A DNA stretch of 50,568 nucleotides from Oscillospiraceae bacterium (GCA_017439425.1 JAFSJE010000078.1:1-50568), one strand, 5' to 3'. Shown: positions 1 to 8,925, counted from the first letter of the stretch. The notes: generated by a model from the letters alone, not told the origin. A program made the numbers and translations.

Positions 1-40
1 ACTTGTGTTCATGCCTCAGTTCCCATATTACTTTTGCTTT
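1..40 (-). CDS. IS3-family transposase OrfB, first codons only (truncated by window)
   Basis: In the -1 frame relative to orfA, the strand reads KAKVIWELRHEHK to the window edge with no stop. This matches the usual beginning of IS3-family OrfB, the DDE integrase part. The overlap at CAAAAG fits a programmed -1 frameshift on the A-run. Only 13 codons are visible, so the catalytic domain cannot be judged. Confidence 0.65.
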
Positions 41-378
41 CTCTCTTGCCGTACCCTCTCGGCAACCAAGGCATTCAATTTTTTTAGGTATGCATTTTCA
101 GCTCTCAGCCGCTGTACTTCCGCCAGAAGATCTTCTTCCACATCTGGCTTTAGCTTCTTCGGTGGACGCCCCTTACTCCCGCGTCCTCGACGCTCTACAT
201 ACAGGCCTTCCGGGCCATCCTCCAGATAGATCCGCTCCCATGACGCCACAAGATGATGATCCCTTACATTGAACTGCCGAGCCGCCTCGTGGTAACTCAG
301 CCTTGCTCTCATCATCGTTTCGACAACGTTTTGCTTGAATTCACCAGTGTATCTCTTGTTCGGTATTCCTTTCGGCAT
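28..378 (-). CDS. IS3-family transposase OrfA (helix-turn-helix and leucine-zipper protein)
   Basis: The 116-residue product has the layout of IS3-family OrfA: an N-terminal helix-turn-helix (about residues 10-55, with YHEAARQFNVRDHHLVASW) that would bind the terminal repeats, a basic linker (RRGRGSKGRPPKK), and a heptad-leucine zipper near the C terminus (EEDLLAEVQRLRAENAYLKK). The ATG at 378 is chosen over a GTG at 393 because GGGGTG lies about 7 bases ahead of it. The reading frame stops just after the AAAAG that precedes orfB, where IS3 elements make a -1 frameshift to form the OrfAB transposase. Confidence 0.88.
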   Translation of the reverse strand: MPKGIPNKRYTGEFKQNVVETMMRARLSYHEAARQFNVRDHHLVASWERIYLEDGPEGLYVERRGRGSKGRPPKKLKPDVEEDLLAEVQRLRAENAYLKKLNALVAERVRQERKQK

Positions 379-503
379 ATAACAACACCCCACTTGTTAG
401 TAGTATACCATACTTGTCTAACAAATGGGGTGCTGTTCACCTCACGGCTTTGGGGAATTTTTTTGCATTTTGCAGGGTCGGTGAGCGTGCCCGCCCGAGA
501 TAC

Positions 504-1631
504 TCACCCTATAACCGCGTTTGCGATTATAAACTCGGGCACCTTCGTCTGCATGAGGATATAGCGCTTGACGTAGCCCACGCCGAACACCTCAACGGCG
601 TTCTCATAACCGCCGGCGATAACATCCTCGTCGGTGACCTCAATATTCTCTATCTCAGCGATCGCCTGCGCGGATAGGTAATTCTTGCCCACGGACTCTA
701 CCGCGTGGGCGAGGTACTCCTCCTCAGTGGTGCCGATATACTGGCAGAAGGCGGCGAGGTCGACGCCGTAATTCTGCTCGACATTGAATCTCACATAGTC
801 CTCGACGTTCTTCTGAACGGACTCGGGGATCTCTGCAATTTCGCTCTGCTCGTAGATCGAGGAGATAAACTCGTTCTTGGCGTTTCTTACGACGTATTCC
901 TCGATTGCGGCGCTGAGCTCATCTGCGCTCTCGTATCCGAGCTTCGCCGCAACGGCGTCTGTTATTTCGCTCTCGGTGACAGTCCCGACGATGTAGTTTA
1001 TGGTGACGTTGAAGATCGCGTCCTTGCCGTTTAAGTCATCTCTGCCGTAATCTTCGGGGAAGGTGACCTCGATATCGAAGTTCTCGCCGGGCATATGGCC
1101 GATAAGCTGCTGGAGAAAATCGTCGATGTAATTCGTTACGCCGATGGTGACCTCGGCGCCCTGTCCCTGAGTGTTGCCGCCCGTAAACTCAACGCCGTCG
1201 ACAGAACCGACATAGTCGATGTTGATGGTGTCGCCGTCCTCGACCGCTCTGTCAGTAACCTCGACCCTCTCGCTGAGGGAGTTCAGCAGGCTCTCCACCT
1301 CCTGCGCGACCGCGTCCGGGTCGGCGGTGACGACGCTCGTCGGCGCGGAAATACCCTTGTACTCCGGGAGCGTTACGATATCGCTCGCCTTGACGCCGGC
1401 AAAACAGCCGTTCTCGCCGATTCCCTCGCTGAGGTAGGTGTAATCGGGCAGCGCGTTCTCATCTGCGCCGTCATTGGCGTCGACAGAGGGCGCGTCGTTA
1501 TTCTCGGAGGGTGCGGTTGTCTCAGTCTCGGGACTTGCCGGCGAGTCTGTGTTCTCAGCCGGACTATTGGTGCAGGCGGCGAGGGCGAATGCCATCACAA
1601 GCGCCAGCAGAAGTGAAATGTATCTTCTCAT
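504..1631 (-). CDS. Trigger-factor-like FKBP prolyl isomerase, secreted lipoprotein
   Basis: This 375-residue protein has the peptidyl-prolyl isomerase and C-terminal helical arms of trigger factor. In place of the ribosome-binding domain it carries a lipoprotein signal (MRRYISLLLALVMAFALAAC, lipidated Cys20) and a Ser/Thr/Glu/Asn-rich linker to about residue 65. The FKBP-like domain lies near residues 130-215 (GDTINIDYVGSVDGVEFTGG, then FPEDYGRDDLNGKDAIFNV). The remaining part is helical and acidic. The ATG at 1631 follows AAAGGTAAAGGG; a longer frame upstream has no such site. By domain content it should fold proteins outside the membrane, like PrsA, rather than on the ribosome. It is divergent from secA. 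The domain assignment is firm; the extracellular foldase role is inferred. Confidence 0.82.
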   Translation of the reverse strand: MRRYISLLLALVMAFALAACTNSPAENTDSPASPETETTAPSENNDAPSVDANDGADENALPDYTYLSEGIGENGCFAGVKASDIVTLPEYKGISAPTSVVTADPDAVAQEVESLLNSLSERVEVTDRAVEDGDTINIDYVGSVDGVEFTGGNTQGQGAEVTIGVTNYIDDFLQQLIGHMPGENFDIEVTFPEDYGRDDLNGKDAIFNVTINYIVGTVTESEITDAVAAKLGYESADELSAAIEEYVVRNAKNEFISSIYEQSEIAEIPESVQKNVEDYVRFNVEQNYGVDLAAFCQYIGTTEEEYLAHAVESVGKNYLSAQAIAEIENIEVTDEDVIAGGYENAVEVFGVGYVKRYILMQTKVPEFIIANAVIG

Positions 1632-1801
1632 TTTCCCTTTACCTTTCAAACAAAAGTGGCACAACTCTAACACACAAATATGAACAAATTGTGAACAAGC
1701 GCTCAATTTTTGGTAAACAACCGCGATTATCTCTTTTTTTCTCGCTTCTTTTGTGTTAGAATAAGCTGAATTTGTATGCAATAGCGAAAGGAACCTGCGT
1801 A

Positions 1802-4549
1802 ATGTCACTTTTTACAAAGATATTCGGCACCCGCTCCGAGCGGGAGGTTAAAAAATTAAATCCCATCGTTGATAAGATCGAGGCGCTCGAGGATGAGTAC
1901 CGCGCCCTGACGGACGCCCAGCTCAAGGCGAAGACCGCGGAGTTCAAAGCCCGCTATCAGAACGGCGAATCGCTTGACGATTTACTTCCCGAGGCGTTTG
2001 CGACAGTGCGCGAGGCCGGCGACAGAGTTCTCGGAATGCGCCACTTCCGCGTTCAGCTCATCGGCGGCATAGTTCTGCACCAGGGTCGCATCGCGGAGAT
2101 GAAGACCGGCGAGGGCAAGACCCTCGTCGCGACGCTTCCGGCGTACCTCAACGCCTTAACCGGCGAGGGCGTGCACATCGTGACAGTCAACGACTACCTC
2201 GCAAAGCGCGACAGTGAGTGGATGGGCAAGATATACCGCTTCCTCGGCCTCTCCGTCGGGCTTATAGTCCACGGCCTCACGAACGATGAGCGCCGCGCCG
2301 CCTACGCCGCCGACATCACCTACGGCACGAACAACGAGATAGGCTTCGACTATCTTCGTGACAACATGGCGCTCTACAAGAATCAGATGGTGCAGCGCGG
2401 ACACAAGTTCGCCATCGTGGACGAGGTCGACTCCATACTCATCGACGAGGCGCGCACCCCGCTCATAATCTCCGGCTCCGGCGATGAATCTACAGACCTC
2501 TACCGCCTTGCGGACGATTTTGTGCGCCGCCTGCGCAAGGTGGTGTACGCGACCACCGACGAAAAAGAGGATATGTCGGACGTGGACGCCGACTACATAG
2601 TCGACGAGAAGGCGCGCACCGCGACCCTCACGAGCCGCGGAATTGAGAAGGCTGAAAAGGCGTTCAACCTCGAAAACTACGCCGACATTGAAAACGCGAC
2701 CCTCACGCACCACATAAATCAGGCGCTCAAGGCGCACGGAATCATGAAGCTCGACGTCGACTACGTCGTCAAGGACGGCGAGATAATCATCGTCGACGAG
2801 TTCACGGGCCGTCTTATGTTCGGCCGCCGCTACTCCGAGGGTCTGCACCAGGCAATCGAGGCGAAGGAGGGCGTGGACGTTCAGCGCGAGAACAAGACCC
2901 TCGCCACCATAACCTTCCAGAATCTCTTCCGCCTCTACAACAAGCTCTCCGGCATGACCGGAACGGCGCTGACCGAGGAGGAGGAGTTTGCCGCCATCTA
3001 CAAGCTCGACATCGTCGAGATACCGACGAACAAGCCGCTCGCGCGTATTGACCGCCCCGACGTTGTCTACAAAAACGATATCGGCAAGAACCGCGCGGTC
3101 ATCGAGCAGATAAAAGCGTGCCACGAAAAGGGTCAGCCGGTGCTCGTCGGCACAGTTTCCATAGAAAAATCCGAGTATCTCTCCTCGCTCCTCAGGCGCG
3201 AGGGCATACCCCACACCGTTCTGAACGCCAAGCAGCACGAAAAAGAGGCTGAGATAATCGCGCAGGCGGGCAAATTCGGCGCGGTCACCATCTCCACCAA
3301 CATGGCGGGCCGCGGAACGGATATCGTTCTCGGCGGCAACGCTGAGTTTATGGCGCGCGCCGACCTCAAAAAAGCAGGCTACGAGGATGAGATAATCGCC
3401 GAGGCGACGGGCTTTGCCGATACGGACAATGAGGATATCCTCGCCGCCCGCGAGCTCTTCCAGGCGAGCCTCAAAAAATACTCCGAGGTCACAAAGGCTG
3501 AGGCTGAGCGCGTTATCGCCGCCGGCGGACTTTTCGTTCTCGGCACAGAGCGCCACGAGTCGCGCCGCATCGACAATCAGCTCCGTGGCCGCTCCGGCAG
3601 ACAGGGCGACCCCGGTGAAACTCGCTTCTACCTCGCGCTTACGGACGATATCATGCGCCTTTTCGGCGCCGAGCGCGTTATGAACATGATGGAATCCCTC
3701 GGCATCGACGAGGACACGCCCATCGACGCGAAGATACTCTCCGGCGCAATCGAAAACGCTCAGAAGAACGTCGAGAGCCGCAACTTCCAGAGCCGCAAGC
3801 GCGTTCTTGAATACGATGACGTTATGAACACTCAGCGTGAGGTCATCTACGCCCAGCGCAGAAGAGTGCTCGACGGCGAGGACATCCGCCCGAGCATCGA
3901 CGCCATGATATCGGACGTCATCGACGCCGCCGTGCGTGACGCGCATATCGACGGCGTTGTTGATAAAGCCGAGGCGGCAAAGCCGTTTATCGGGCTGTTC
4001 CTCACCTCGCCGGATGAGGTTTCCGGCACAAGCGACACGGAGATTGCTGATTCCCTCAAAGCCCGCGCCGAATCGGTCTACGCCGAGCGCGAGCGTGAGT
4101 TCGGCAATCTGCCCGGCACTGAAACCCCCGTTATGCGCGAGCTGGAGCGCGTTATACTTCTGCGCGTTGTGGACGAATACTGGATGGACAACATCGACGC
4201 AATGCACGATCTGAGGCAGGGCATAGTTCTCCGTGCCTACGCGCAGACTAACCCCGTTGACGAGTACAAGCGCGAGGGCTACGAGATGTTCGAGGCGATG
4301 ATAAACGGCATCAAGGAAGAGGTCGTCCGCCGCATCTTTACTGTCAGAGTCAAGAAAGAGGAAAAAATCGAGCGCAAGGCGGTCAGCAAGAACGCCGTCG
4401 CCGGAGGCGCCTCGGACGGCACCGTGAAGCGCCAGCCAGTCAAGGTTCGCAAGCCAGGCAGAAACGACCCCTGCCCCTGCGGCAAGTGGAAGCCGGACGG
4501 CTCAAGACCGATGAAATATAAAGAGTGCTGCGGCAGAAACGAGAAGTAA
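1802..4549 (+). CDS. secA: Preprotein translocase ATPase SecA
   Basis: SecA drives preproteins through SecYEG using ATP. The 915-residue product shows Walker [10 protein letters not shown] (about residues 100-108), the DEVD box at 207-210 followed by [15 protein letters not shown], the preprotein-crosslinking region, the second ATPase lobe with [14 protein letters not shown] and [12 protein letters not shown], and a C-terminal zinc motif. That last motif is unusual: CPC at 891-893 is followed by CC only at 909-910, with [11 protein letters not shown] inserted where most SecA proteins have a short GSGK-type link. The ATG at 1802 is preceded by GAAAGGA; an upstream in-frame ATG at 1772 has no ribosome site. 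pgeF starts on the base after its stop, so the two are co-translated. Confidence 0.97.
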   Translation: MSLFTKIFGTRSEREVKKLNPIVDKIEALEDEYRALTDAQLKAKTAEFKARYQNGESLDDLLPEAFATVREAGDRVLGMRHFRVQLIGGIVLHQGRIAEMKTGEGKTLVATLPAYLNALTGEGVHIVTVNDYLAKRDSEWMGKIYRFLGLSVGLIVHGLTNDERRAAYAADITYGTNNEIGFDYLRDNMALYKNQMVQRGHKFAIVDEVDSILIDEARTPLIISGSGDESTDLYRLADDFVRRLRKVVYATTDEKEDMSDVDADYIVDEKARTATLTSRGIEKAEKAFNLENYADIENATLTHHINQALKAHGIMKLDVDYVVKDGEIIIVDEFTGRLMFGRRYSEGLHQAIEAKEGVDVQRENKTLATITFQNLFRLYNKLSGMTGTALTEEEEFAAIYKLDIVEIPTNKPLARIDRPDVVYKNDIGKNRAVIEQIKACHEKGQPVLVGTVSIEKSEYLSSLLRREGIPHTVLNAKQHEKEAEIIAQAGKFGAVTISTNMAGRGTDIVLGGNAEFMARADLKKAGYEDEIIAEATGFADTDNEDILAARELFQASLKKYSEVTKAEAERVIAAGGLFVLGTERHESRRIDNQLRGRSGRQGDPGETRFYLALTDDIMRLFGAERVMNMMESLGIDEDTPIDAKILSGAIENAQKNVESRNFQSRKRVLEYDDVMNTQREVIYAQRRRVLDGEDIRPSIDAMISDVIDAAVRDAHIDGVVDKAEAAKPFIGLFLTSPDEVSGTSDTEIADSLKARAESVYAEREREFGNLPGTETPVMRELERVILLRVVDEYWMDNIDAMHDLRQGIVLRAYAQTNPVDEYKREGYEMFEAMINGIKEEVVRRIFTVRVKKEEKIERKAVSKNAVAGGASDGTVKRQPVKVRKPGRNDPCPCGKWKPDGSRPMKYKECCGRNEK

Positions 4550-5299
4550 ATGTACACCACCTCCCCGAATCTCACCTTCACCCACGCCTTTACCGACCGC
4601 CTCGGCGGCGTTTCCGAGGGCATTTTCGCCTCTCTGAACTTAGGCGAGCACCTCGGCGACGATGAAAAATGCGTGCGCGAGAACTACCGCCGCCTTTTTG
4701 AGGCGCTTGGAATCACAAAATTCGCCGTTGCGCACCAGATACACTCAAGCACCGTTCTGACGGTAACGAGTGCCGACGCCCACGAGCTTTACGCACCCAA
4801 CCCCTGCGCAGCCGACGGACTTGTGACGCGCGAAAAGGGTCTTGCCCTCATGGTAAAGACCGCCGACTGCGTACCGATACTATTAGAGGACGCAGAACAC
4901 GGCGTTATCGCCGCAGTCCACGCCGGCTGGCGAGGCACCGTGGCGGAAATAGTGAAAAACGCCGTAAGCTCTATGGTTTCTCTCGGCGCAAAGGGCGAAA
5001 ATATCCGCGCCGCCATCGGGCCTGCCATAGGCTATGAGTGCTTTCAGGTGGGCGAAGAGGTAACGGAGGCCCTCAGCTCCATAGGCTGCGGGAGCCGCTT
5101 TCGCCCGGACCCCGAAAACGAGGGCAAATTCTATGCCGACCTCAAGGGCGCAAACTGCGATATTCTTCTGAGAAGCGGCGTTCGCCCCGAAAATATCTGG
5201 ATTAGTCCCGTCTGCACCCGCTGTCAGCACGATAAATACTGGTCGCACCGCTATACTGACGGACACCGCGGCGTGCAGGCGAGTGTAATTATGATGTAA
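4550..5299 (+). CDS. pgeF: Peptidoglycan editing factor / purine nucleoside phosphorylase PgeF (YfiH, laccase-domain family)
   Basis: The 249-residue protein belongs to the YfiH/DUF152 family. Its members bind a metal through two histidines and a cysteine and have been reported as purine nucleoside phosphorylase/adenosine deaminase or as hydrolases that correct misplaced L-Ser in peptidoglycan precursors. The metal site is visible: H62/H65 in AHQIHSSTV, C107 in KTADCVPILLED, and H124 in HAGWRGTV. GPAIGYECFQVGEEV and CTRCQHDKYWSHR complete the family signature. The start codon is the base after the secA stop, with no separate ribosome site, so translation is probably coupled. The exact biological substrate here is unknown. 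Confidence 0.92.
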   Translation: MYTTSPNLTFTHAFTDRLGGVSEGIFASLNLGEHLGDDEKCVRENYRRLFEALGITKFAVAHQIHSSTVLTVTSADAHELYAPNPCAADGLVTREKGLALMVKTADCVPILLEDAEHGVIAAVHAGWRGTVAEIVKNAVSSMVSLGAKGENIRAAIGPAIGYECFQVGEEVTEALSSIGCGSRFRPDPENEGKFYADLKGANCDILLRSGVRPENIWISPVCTRCQHDKYWSHRYTDGHRGVQASVIMM

Positions 5300-5304
5300 C
5301 GCCT

Positions 5305-6903
5305 ATGAAAAATCACATTAAAAAACTGAATATCCTGCTCGCTCTCACCCTTCTTCTCACGGGCTGTACTGCGACGGGCGCGCCGGCGGAGCCCGTCGTC
5401 GAGGACGAGCCCGCGCCCGTCGAGGAGGCCGAGCCCGCGCCGGAGAAGAACACGGGCTACCACCTTGCCGACACGCTCTTCACGATAAACTACGATCCCG
5501 CCTCGACCCTCAGCCCGATCTACGGCACGAACAACTTCAACTGCGACATGATGAGCCTCATGTACGAGGGGCTCTACCGCCTCGGAGCGGACTTCACGCC
5601 CGAGCGCGTGCTCTGCGAGTCTGAGGAAACGGAGGACGGCGTGACGTGGTTTTTCCACATTAAGCGCGGCGTAGTGTTTCACGACGGCACCGAGCTCACG
5701 GCAAAGGACGTCGTCGACACAGTAAACTCCGCCGCCGGCGGCTCGAAGTACTCGACGCGCTACTCGAAGGTGCTGGCCATCAACGCCGCCGACGATTACA
5801 CCGTATCAGTGGTGCTCTCAAGCGCGAACTACGATTTTCCGCGCCTTATGGATCTGCCGATCGTGAAGAGCGGCACCCAGCGCGCGACCCCGCCCACCGG
5901 CACCGGGCCATACGTCTTTACCGAGGACGGCTATCTCGAGGCTTTCCCCCTGCACCGCGACTACAAGTCGCTCCCGACAGACCGCGTTTACTACTCAGAA
6001 AACGATCTCGGAAGCCTCACCCGCGCCTTCGCCTCGAAGGAGATCGACCTTCTGAACCGCGATACCACCGGCGTTGTCGGCCTTAACTTCCACGGCTTTT
6101 TCGAGACGCGCTACTACGACACCACGAATCTCATCTATATCGGCTTCAACGAGCGCACGGGCGCCGGCTCAGACCCCCTCGTGCGCAGGGCGATAGCGAA
6201 GATTTTTGACCGCGACAGCATCGTGAGCGAGGTCTACGGCCCCGCCGTGAGAAATGCTCCGCTCATTCTGTCCTCAGCCCTCGGCGAGTATGACAGCGCG
6301 TGGGAGGCCGGCACCGGCTACGATCCGCGCGGGTTTTACGACGTTATCTCCACCGCCATCGTCTACGACTGGGACAACGACGGCTATTGGGACAACTCCG
6401 CCGTCGCCGCCTCACTTGATATAAAGCTCATCGTGAACGACGACAACGATTACAAGATCGCCGTCGCGAAAAACCTCGCCTACGCGCTGGAGGCAAACGG
6501 CCTGCGCACGACTCTTCAGATCCTGCCGTACAATCAGTACGTCCGCGCGCTCGAGGGCGGCGACTTCTCACTCTACGTCGGCGAGGTGAAGCTCACGCCC
6601 GACTTCGACCTCACGAGCCTTCTCACCTACGGCGGCAGGATGAACTACGGAAATATCTCCGACCCGGAGTACAAAGCTCTCATCGCCGCATATCTCGGCT
6701 CCGAGGGCGAGGAGAAAAAAGAAAATGCCCGCCTTCTCTGCGCTCACGCCGCGGAAAAGGTTGACATAATCCCTGTATGCTATAAAAAATACGCCGTTCT
6801 GACGCATATAGGCGAGGTAACTAATCTCTCGCCGAGCGTTTCCGGCGTGTTTACGGATATTAAAAACTGGAAAATTGACTTGGGAGGCAGAGAAAATGAC
6901 TGA
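5305..6903 (+). CDS. ABC-type oligopeptide/nickel-like solute-binding lipoprotein (SBP family 5), orphan
   Basis: The 532-residue protein has a lipoprotein signal (ALTLLLTGC, Cys21), a Pro/Glu-rich spacer (about residues 26-47) and a family 5 extracellular solute-binding fold (PF00496 type): an early LSPIYGTNNFNCDMMSLMYEGLY segment, then VTWFFHIKRGVVFHDGTELTAKDVV, then VRRAIAKIFDRDSIV. An aspartate-rich loop, YDWDNDGYWDNS, lies near residue 355. Such proteins capture peptides, metals or similar ligands for an ABC importer, but no permease or ATPase gene is adjacent, so the ligand and partner transporter are unknown. It starts 5 bp after pgeF and overlaps cdd by 8 bp, suggesting one transcript secA-pgeF-SBP-cdd. 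Confidence 0.85.
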   Translation: MKNHIKKLNILLALTLLLTGCTATGAPAEPVVEDEPAPVEEAEPAPEKNTGYHLADTLFTINYDPASTLSPIYGTNNFNCDMMSLMYEGLYRLGADFTPERVLCESEETEDGVTWFFHIKRGVVFHDGTELTAKDVVDTVNSAAGGSKYSTRYSKVLAINAADDYTVSVVLSSANYDFPRLMDLPIVKSGTQRATPPTGTGPYVFTEDGYLEAFPLHRDYKSLPTDRVYYSENDLGSLTRAFASKEIDLLNRDTTGVVGLNFHGFFETRYYDTTNLIYIGFNERTGAGSDPLVRRAIAKIFDRDSIVSEVYGPAVRNAPLILSSALGEYDSAWEAGTGYDPRGFYDVISTAIVYDWDNDGYWDNSAVAASLDIKLIVNDDNDYKIAVAKNLAYALEANGLRTTLQILPYNQYVRALEGGDFSLYVGEVKLTPDFDLTSLLTYGGRMNYGNISDPEYKALIAAYLGSEGEEKKENARLLCAHAAEKVDIIPVCYKKYAVLTHIGEVTNLSPSVSGVFTDIKNWKIDLGGREND

Positions 6904-7285
6904 CCGTGAGCTTATTGAAATGGCGATTGCCGCCAGCGAAAACGCCTACGCGCCCTACTCAAATTACAAGGTCGGCGCCGCCGTCGAGTGCGCGAGCGGC
7001 AAGGTTTACAAGGGCTGCAACGTAGAAAACGCCGCCTATGGCGGAACGATATGCGCCGAGCGCAACGCCTACACGACGGCTGTGGCGAACGGCGAGAGGA
7101 AATTCAACCGCATCGCGGTCTACGCGAACGGCGAGGATTACTGCGTGCCGTGCGGGCAGTGCCGGCAGTTCATGGCGGAGTTCGGGCTCGACACGCTCGT
7201 GCTCTGCGTGCGCGGCGACGGTGAGTATGAAGCGCATCCCCTGCGCGAGATGCTTCCCTTCGCTTTCTCGAAGGAATATCTGTAA
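6896..7285 (+). CDS. cdd: Cytidine deaminase
   Basis: The 129-residue enzyme deaminates cytidine and deoxycytidine to uridines in pyrimidine salvage. It is the short, tetrameric, all-cysteine zinc form: the first zinc ligand and catalytic Glu are in CAERNAY, and the other two cysteines in PCGQCRQF. The substrate-binding NVENAAYGGT segment is intact. The ATG at 6896 has GGGAGG upstream and overlaps the preceding gene as ATGACTGA. A longer in-frame start at 6875 is not used because it lies inside that gene without a ribosome site. Confidence 0.95.
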   Translation: MTDRELIEMAIAASENAYAPYSNYKVGAAVECASGKVYKGCNVENAAYGGTICAERNAYTTAVANGERKFNRIAVYANGEDYCVPCGQCRQFMAEFGLDTLVLCVRGDGEYEAHPLREMLPFAFSKEYL

Positions 7286-7300
7286 TTTTGCAGCTTATAG

Positions 7301-7322
7301 GGGCGGGTCTTCATACCCGCCC
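7301..7322. terminator. Hairpin between convergent cdd and tatD
   Basis: GGGCGGGT, loop CTTCAT, ACCCGCCC form an 8-bp perfect stem in the 45-bp gap between two convergent genes. No T-run follows, so it is either a weak bidirectional terminator or one of the GGGCGGG-type palindromes that recur at gene ends in this window. Confidence 0.5.
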
Positions 7323-7330
7323 GCCGTTTA

Positions 7331-8092
7331 TCACTTTATCCCGAAAAACCTTTTGCCGTTTTCCATCGTGACCGCCGCGAACTCCTCCTCGCTCATGCCG
7401 CGCAGGGAGGCTATCTTCCGGCAGATATAGCGCACGTTGCGGCTGTCGTTGCGCGTTCCGCGCACCGGCTCCGGCGCCATGTAGGGGCTGTCGGTCTCGA
7501 TCATGATGCGGTCGAGCGGTATCTTCGGCGCGACCTCGACGGCGCGGCGCGCGTTTTTGAAAGTTACAACACCGGTAAACGAGATGCTCCAGCCGAGGTC
7601 GAGGATCGTTTTCGCCGTCTCCCACGAGCCGGAAAAGCAGTGCATCACCCCGCGCACGTCCGGGTACTCCGTGATTATGCCGAGCACATCCTGAGTCGCC
7701 TCGCGGTCGTGGACGATGACCGGCTTTCCTATCTCCCGCGCGAGAGCCATCTGCTCTCGGAACACCTTGTGCTGAAGCTCCTTTTCATCATAGGAATAGT
7801 GGTAGTCGAGCCCGATCTCGCCGACGGCGACGCATTTCGGGTGTCGGCACAGCCCGCGCACGTCGTCGAGGTAGCCGTCGTAGTAGGAATCGAGCTCGTT
7901 CGGGTGCAGACCAGCGGCATAATACACAAAATCGTATTTCTCAGCGATGTCGCGCGCGCTCCTCGCGCTCTCAACGTGGCTCGCGGGGTCGACTATGAGC
8001 GAAACGCCCGCCTCCCGCATCGCGCCGAGCACCTCGTCGCGGTCTGAATCGAAGGCGTGGTCGTCAAAATGTGCGTGAGTGTCAAAAAGCAT
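7331..8092 (-). CDS. tatD: TatD-family metal-dependent deoxyribonuclease
   Basis: The 253-residue protein has the TatD amidohydrolase barrel signatures: FDTHAHFDDHAF (metal ligands H6 and H8), GEIGLDYHYSYDEKELQHKVF, PVIVHDREATQDV, MHCFSGS and ETDSPYMAPEPVRGTRNDS. Family members are metal-dependent 3'-5' DNases or related hydrolases. The ATG at 8092 is preceded by AGGAGAAAG; an upstream ATG in the same frame lacks a ribosome site. It stands alone on the minus strand, convergent with cdd and divergent from secG. Confidence 0.93.
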   Translation of the reverse strand: MLFDTHAHFDDHAFDSDRDEVLGAMREAGVSLIVDPASHVESARSARDIAEKYDFVYYAAGLHPNELDSYYDGYLDDVRGLCRHPKCVAVGEIGLDYHYSYDEKELQHKVFREQMALAREIGKPVIVHDREATQDVLGIITEYPDVRGVMHCFSGSWETAKTILDLGWSISFTGVVTFKNARRAVEVAPKIPLDRIMIETDSPYMAPEPVRGTRNDSRNVRYICRKIASLRGMSEEEFAAVTMENGKRFFGIK

Positions 8093-8122
8093 GGCTTTCT
8101 CCTTAAAATCTTTAAAAAACTC

Positions 8123-8151
8123 TTGCAAAACGCGAAATTATGTGATATTAT
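8123..8151 (+). promoter_or_regulatory. Promoter of secG
   Basis: TTGCAA at 8123-8128 and TATTAT at 8146-8151 are separated by 17 bp, 77 bp ahead of the secG start. Confidence 0.65.
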
Positions 8152-8227
8152 CTATGCACTGTCTCTATGGGACAGCCTATTGTAACACAATTTTTCAAAA
8201 AATGCTACCAAAAAGGGGATATAAATA

Positions 8228-8479
8228 ATGCAGACAGTCGGCCTTATTCTTACAATCATCCAGTTCATCAGCGCGCTTGCGATCGTTGTCGTCGTGCTTT
8301 TCCAGTCCGGAAAGAGCGCCGGCCTCACCGGCTCCATCTTCGGCGGCTCAAACGATACCTTCCTCGCTAAGAACAAGGGCAAATCCCTTGACGCCACCCT
8401 CGCCAAGGCAACAAAGTGGCTCTCTCTTGTATTCGTTGTCCTCACTATGGTGCTGAACTTCAGCGTTTTCCAGGGCTGA
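8228..8479 (+). CDS. secG: Preprotein translocase subunit SecG
   Basis: The 83-residue protein has the two-helix SecG layout: a first membrane helix (about residues 3-25, ending VVVVLFQSGKSAGLTGSIFGGS, the conserved cytoplasmic loop) and a second helix (about 58-78, WLSLVFVVLTMVLNF). It assists SecYE during protein export and is encoded 3.7 kb from secA. It has its own promoter and a strong terminator directly after it, so it is monocistronic. Confidence 0.95.
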   Translation: MQTVGLILTIIQFISALAIVVVVLFQSGKSAGLTGSIFGGSNDTFLAKNKGKSLDATLAKATKWLSLVFVVLTMVLNFSVFQG

Positions 8480-8495
8480 GAAAAATAAATCTCAG

Positions 8496-8528
8496 GAGCC
8501 TTCCGGAGTGTCCGGAGGGCTCTTTTTT
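8496..8528 (+). terminator. Rho-independent terminator of secG
   Basis: GAGCCTTCCGGA, loop GTG, TCCGGAGGGCTC (12-bp stem with one G-U pair) are followed by TTTTTT. Confidence 0.9.
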
Positions 8529-8584
8529 GTATGTATTGCACAATTTTCGGGGGTATCCTTTGTGCGATTTGTTGAGTTTGGGTC

Positions 8585-8613
8585 TTACAAAAAGCGTTTT
8601 AAAGCGCTATAAT
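8585..8613 (+). promoter_or_regulatory. Strong sigma-A promoter of the 39-residue gene
   Basis: TTACAA at 8585-8590 and a consensus TATAAT at 8608-8613 are spaced 17 bp. Transcription should start near 8620, about 50 bases ahead of the small ORF. Confidence 0.8.
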
Positions 8614-8671
8614 ACAGCCATCCTCGAGAGAGAAAGACGAGGAAATACCCCGAGAAAGGAAGCGATTGTCC

Positions 8672-8791
8672 ATGAAGGATGAGCGCCGTGAAGAAGAGCT
8701 TTACGAGCTCGCCGGAGAAGAGACCAAGTTTTTCAATCATTTCCTTGAGAATAAGGAATACGTTCTCAACTCCGCAATGATCGACAGATAA
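8672..8791 (+). CDS. Small acidic protein of 39 residues, function unknown
   Basis: The ORF encodes a charged, Glu-rich peptide beginning MKDERREEELYELAGEETKF and ending in NSAMIDR, with no membrane segment or signal. The case for a real gene is its setting: a near-consensus promoter 60 bp upstream, AAAGGAAG about 10 bases before the ATG, and a strong terminator 53 bp after the stop, all within 290 bp. I do not recognise a family. The transcript could instead act mainly as a small RNA, but the good ribosome site favours translation. An antisense frame over 8585-8914 would read through both the promoter and terminator and is not credible. Confidence 0.6.
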   Translation: MKDERREEELYELAGEETKFFNHFLENKEYVLNSAMIDR

Positions 8792-8843
8792 AAGATCTGT
8801 CCGATAACACTTAAAAACAGGGTAACAGACCCTCATATAGAGT

Positions 8844-8875
8844 AAGGAACCGCTGAAAACGCGGTTCCTTTTTTT
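8844..8875 (+). terminator. Rho-independent terminator of the small-protein gene
   Basis: AAGGAACCGC, loop TGAAAAC, GCGGTTCCTT (10-bp perfect stem) run into a T-tract through 8875. Confidence 0.92.
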
Positions 8876-8925
8876 GTGCCCATACAGCGGGCGGGACTTG
8901 CCCCGTCCCTGCAATAATTATGCCA

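Larger units (their letters stand above)
1..439 (-). mobile_element. IS3-family (IS150-like) insertion sequence, left end, cut by window edge
   Basis: Read on the minus strand, the element begins at 439 with TGAACAGCACCCC followed by ATTTGTTAGAC, resembling the TG-starting terminal inverted repeats of IS150-type elements. It then runs through orfA into the start of orfB and leaves the window at base 1, so the other inverted repeat and the target duplication cannot be seen. It lies 64 bp beyond the 3' end of the trigger-factor-like gene and does not interrupt it. Confidence 0.85.

Noticed and set aside
28-41. IS orfA/orfB as a frameshifted pseudogene
   Set aside because: The overlap at CAAAAG with orfB in the -1 frame is the normal programmed frameshift arrangement of IS3 elements.
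2156-4207. Long minus-strand open frame of about 680 codons opposite secA; similar long antisense frames opposite eno (16537-17892), thrS (33778-35607) and dnaN (39991-41310)
   Set aside because: They mirror the codon pattern of well-identified genes on the other strand, have no ribosome site or promoter, and resemble no protein family.
8585-8914. Minus-strand open frame of 109 codons
   Set aside because: It runs across the promoter, small ORF and perfect terminator of a + strand unit and has no ribosome site.
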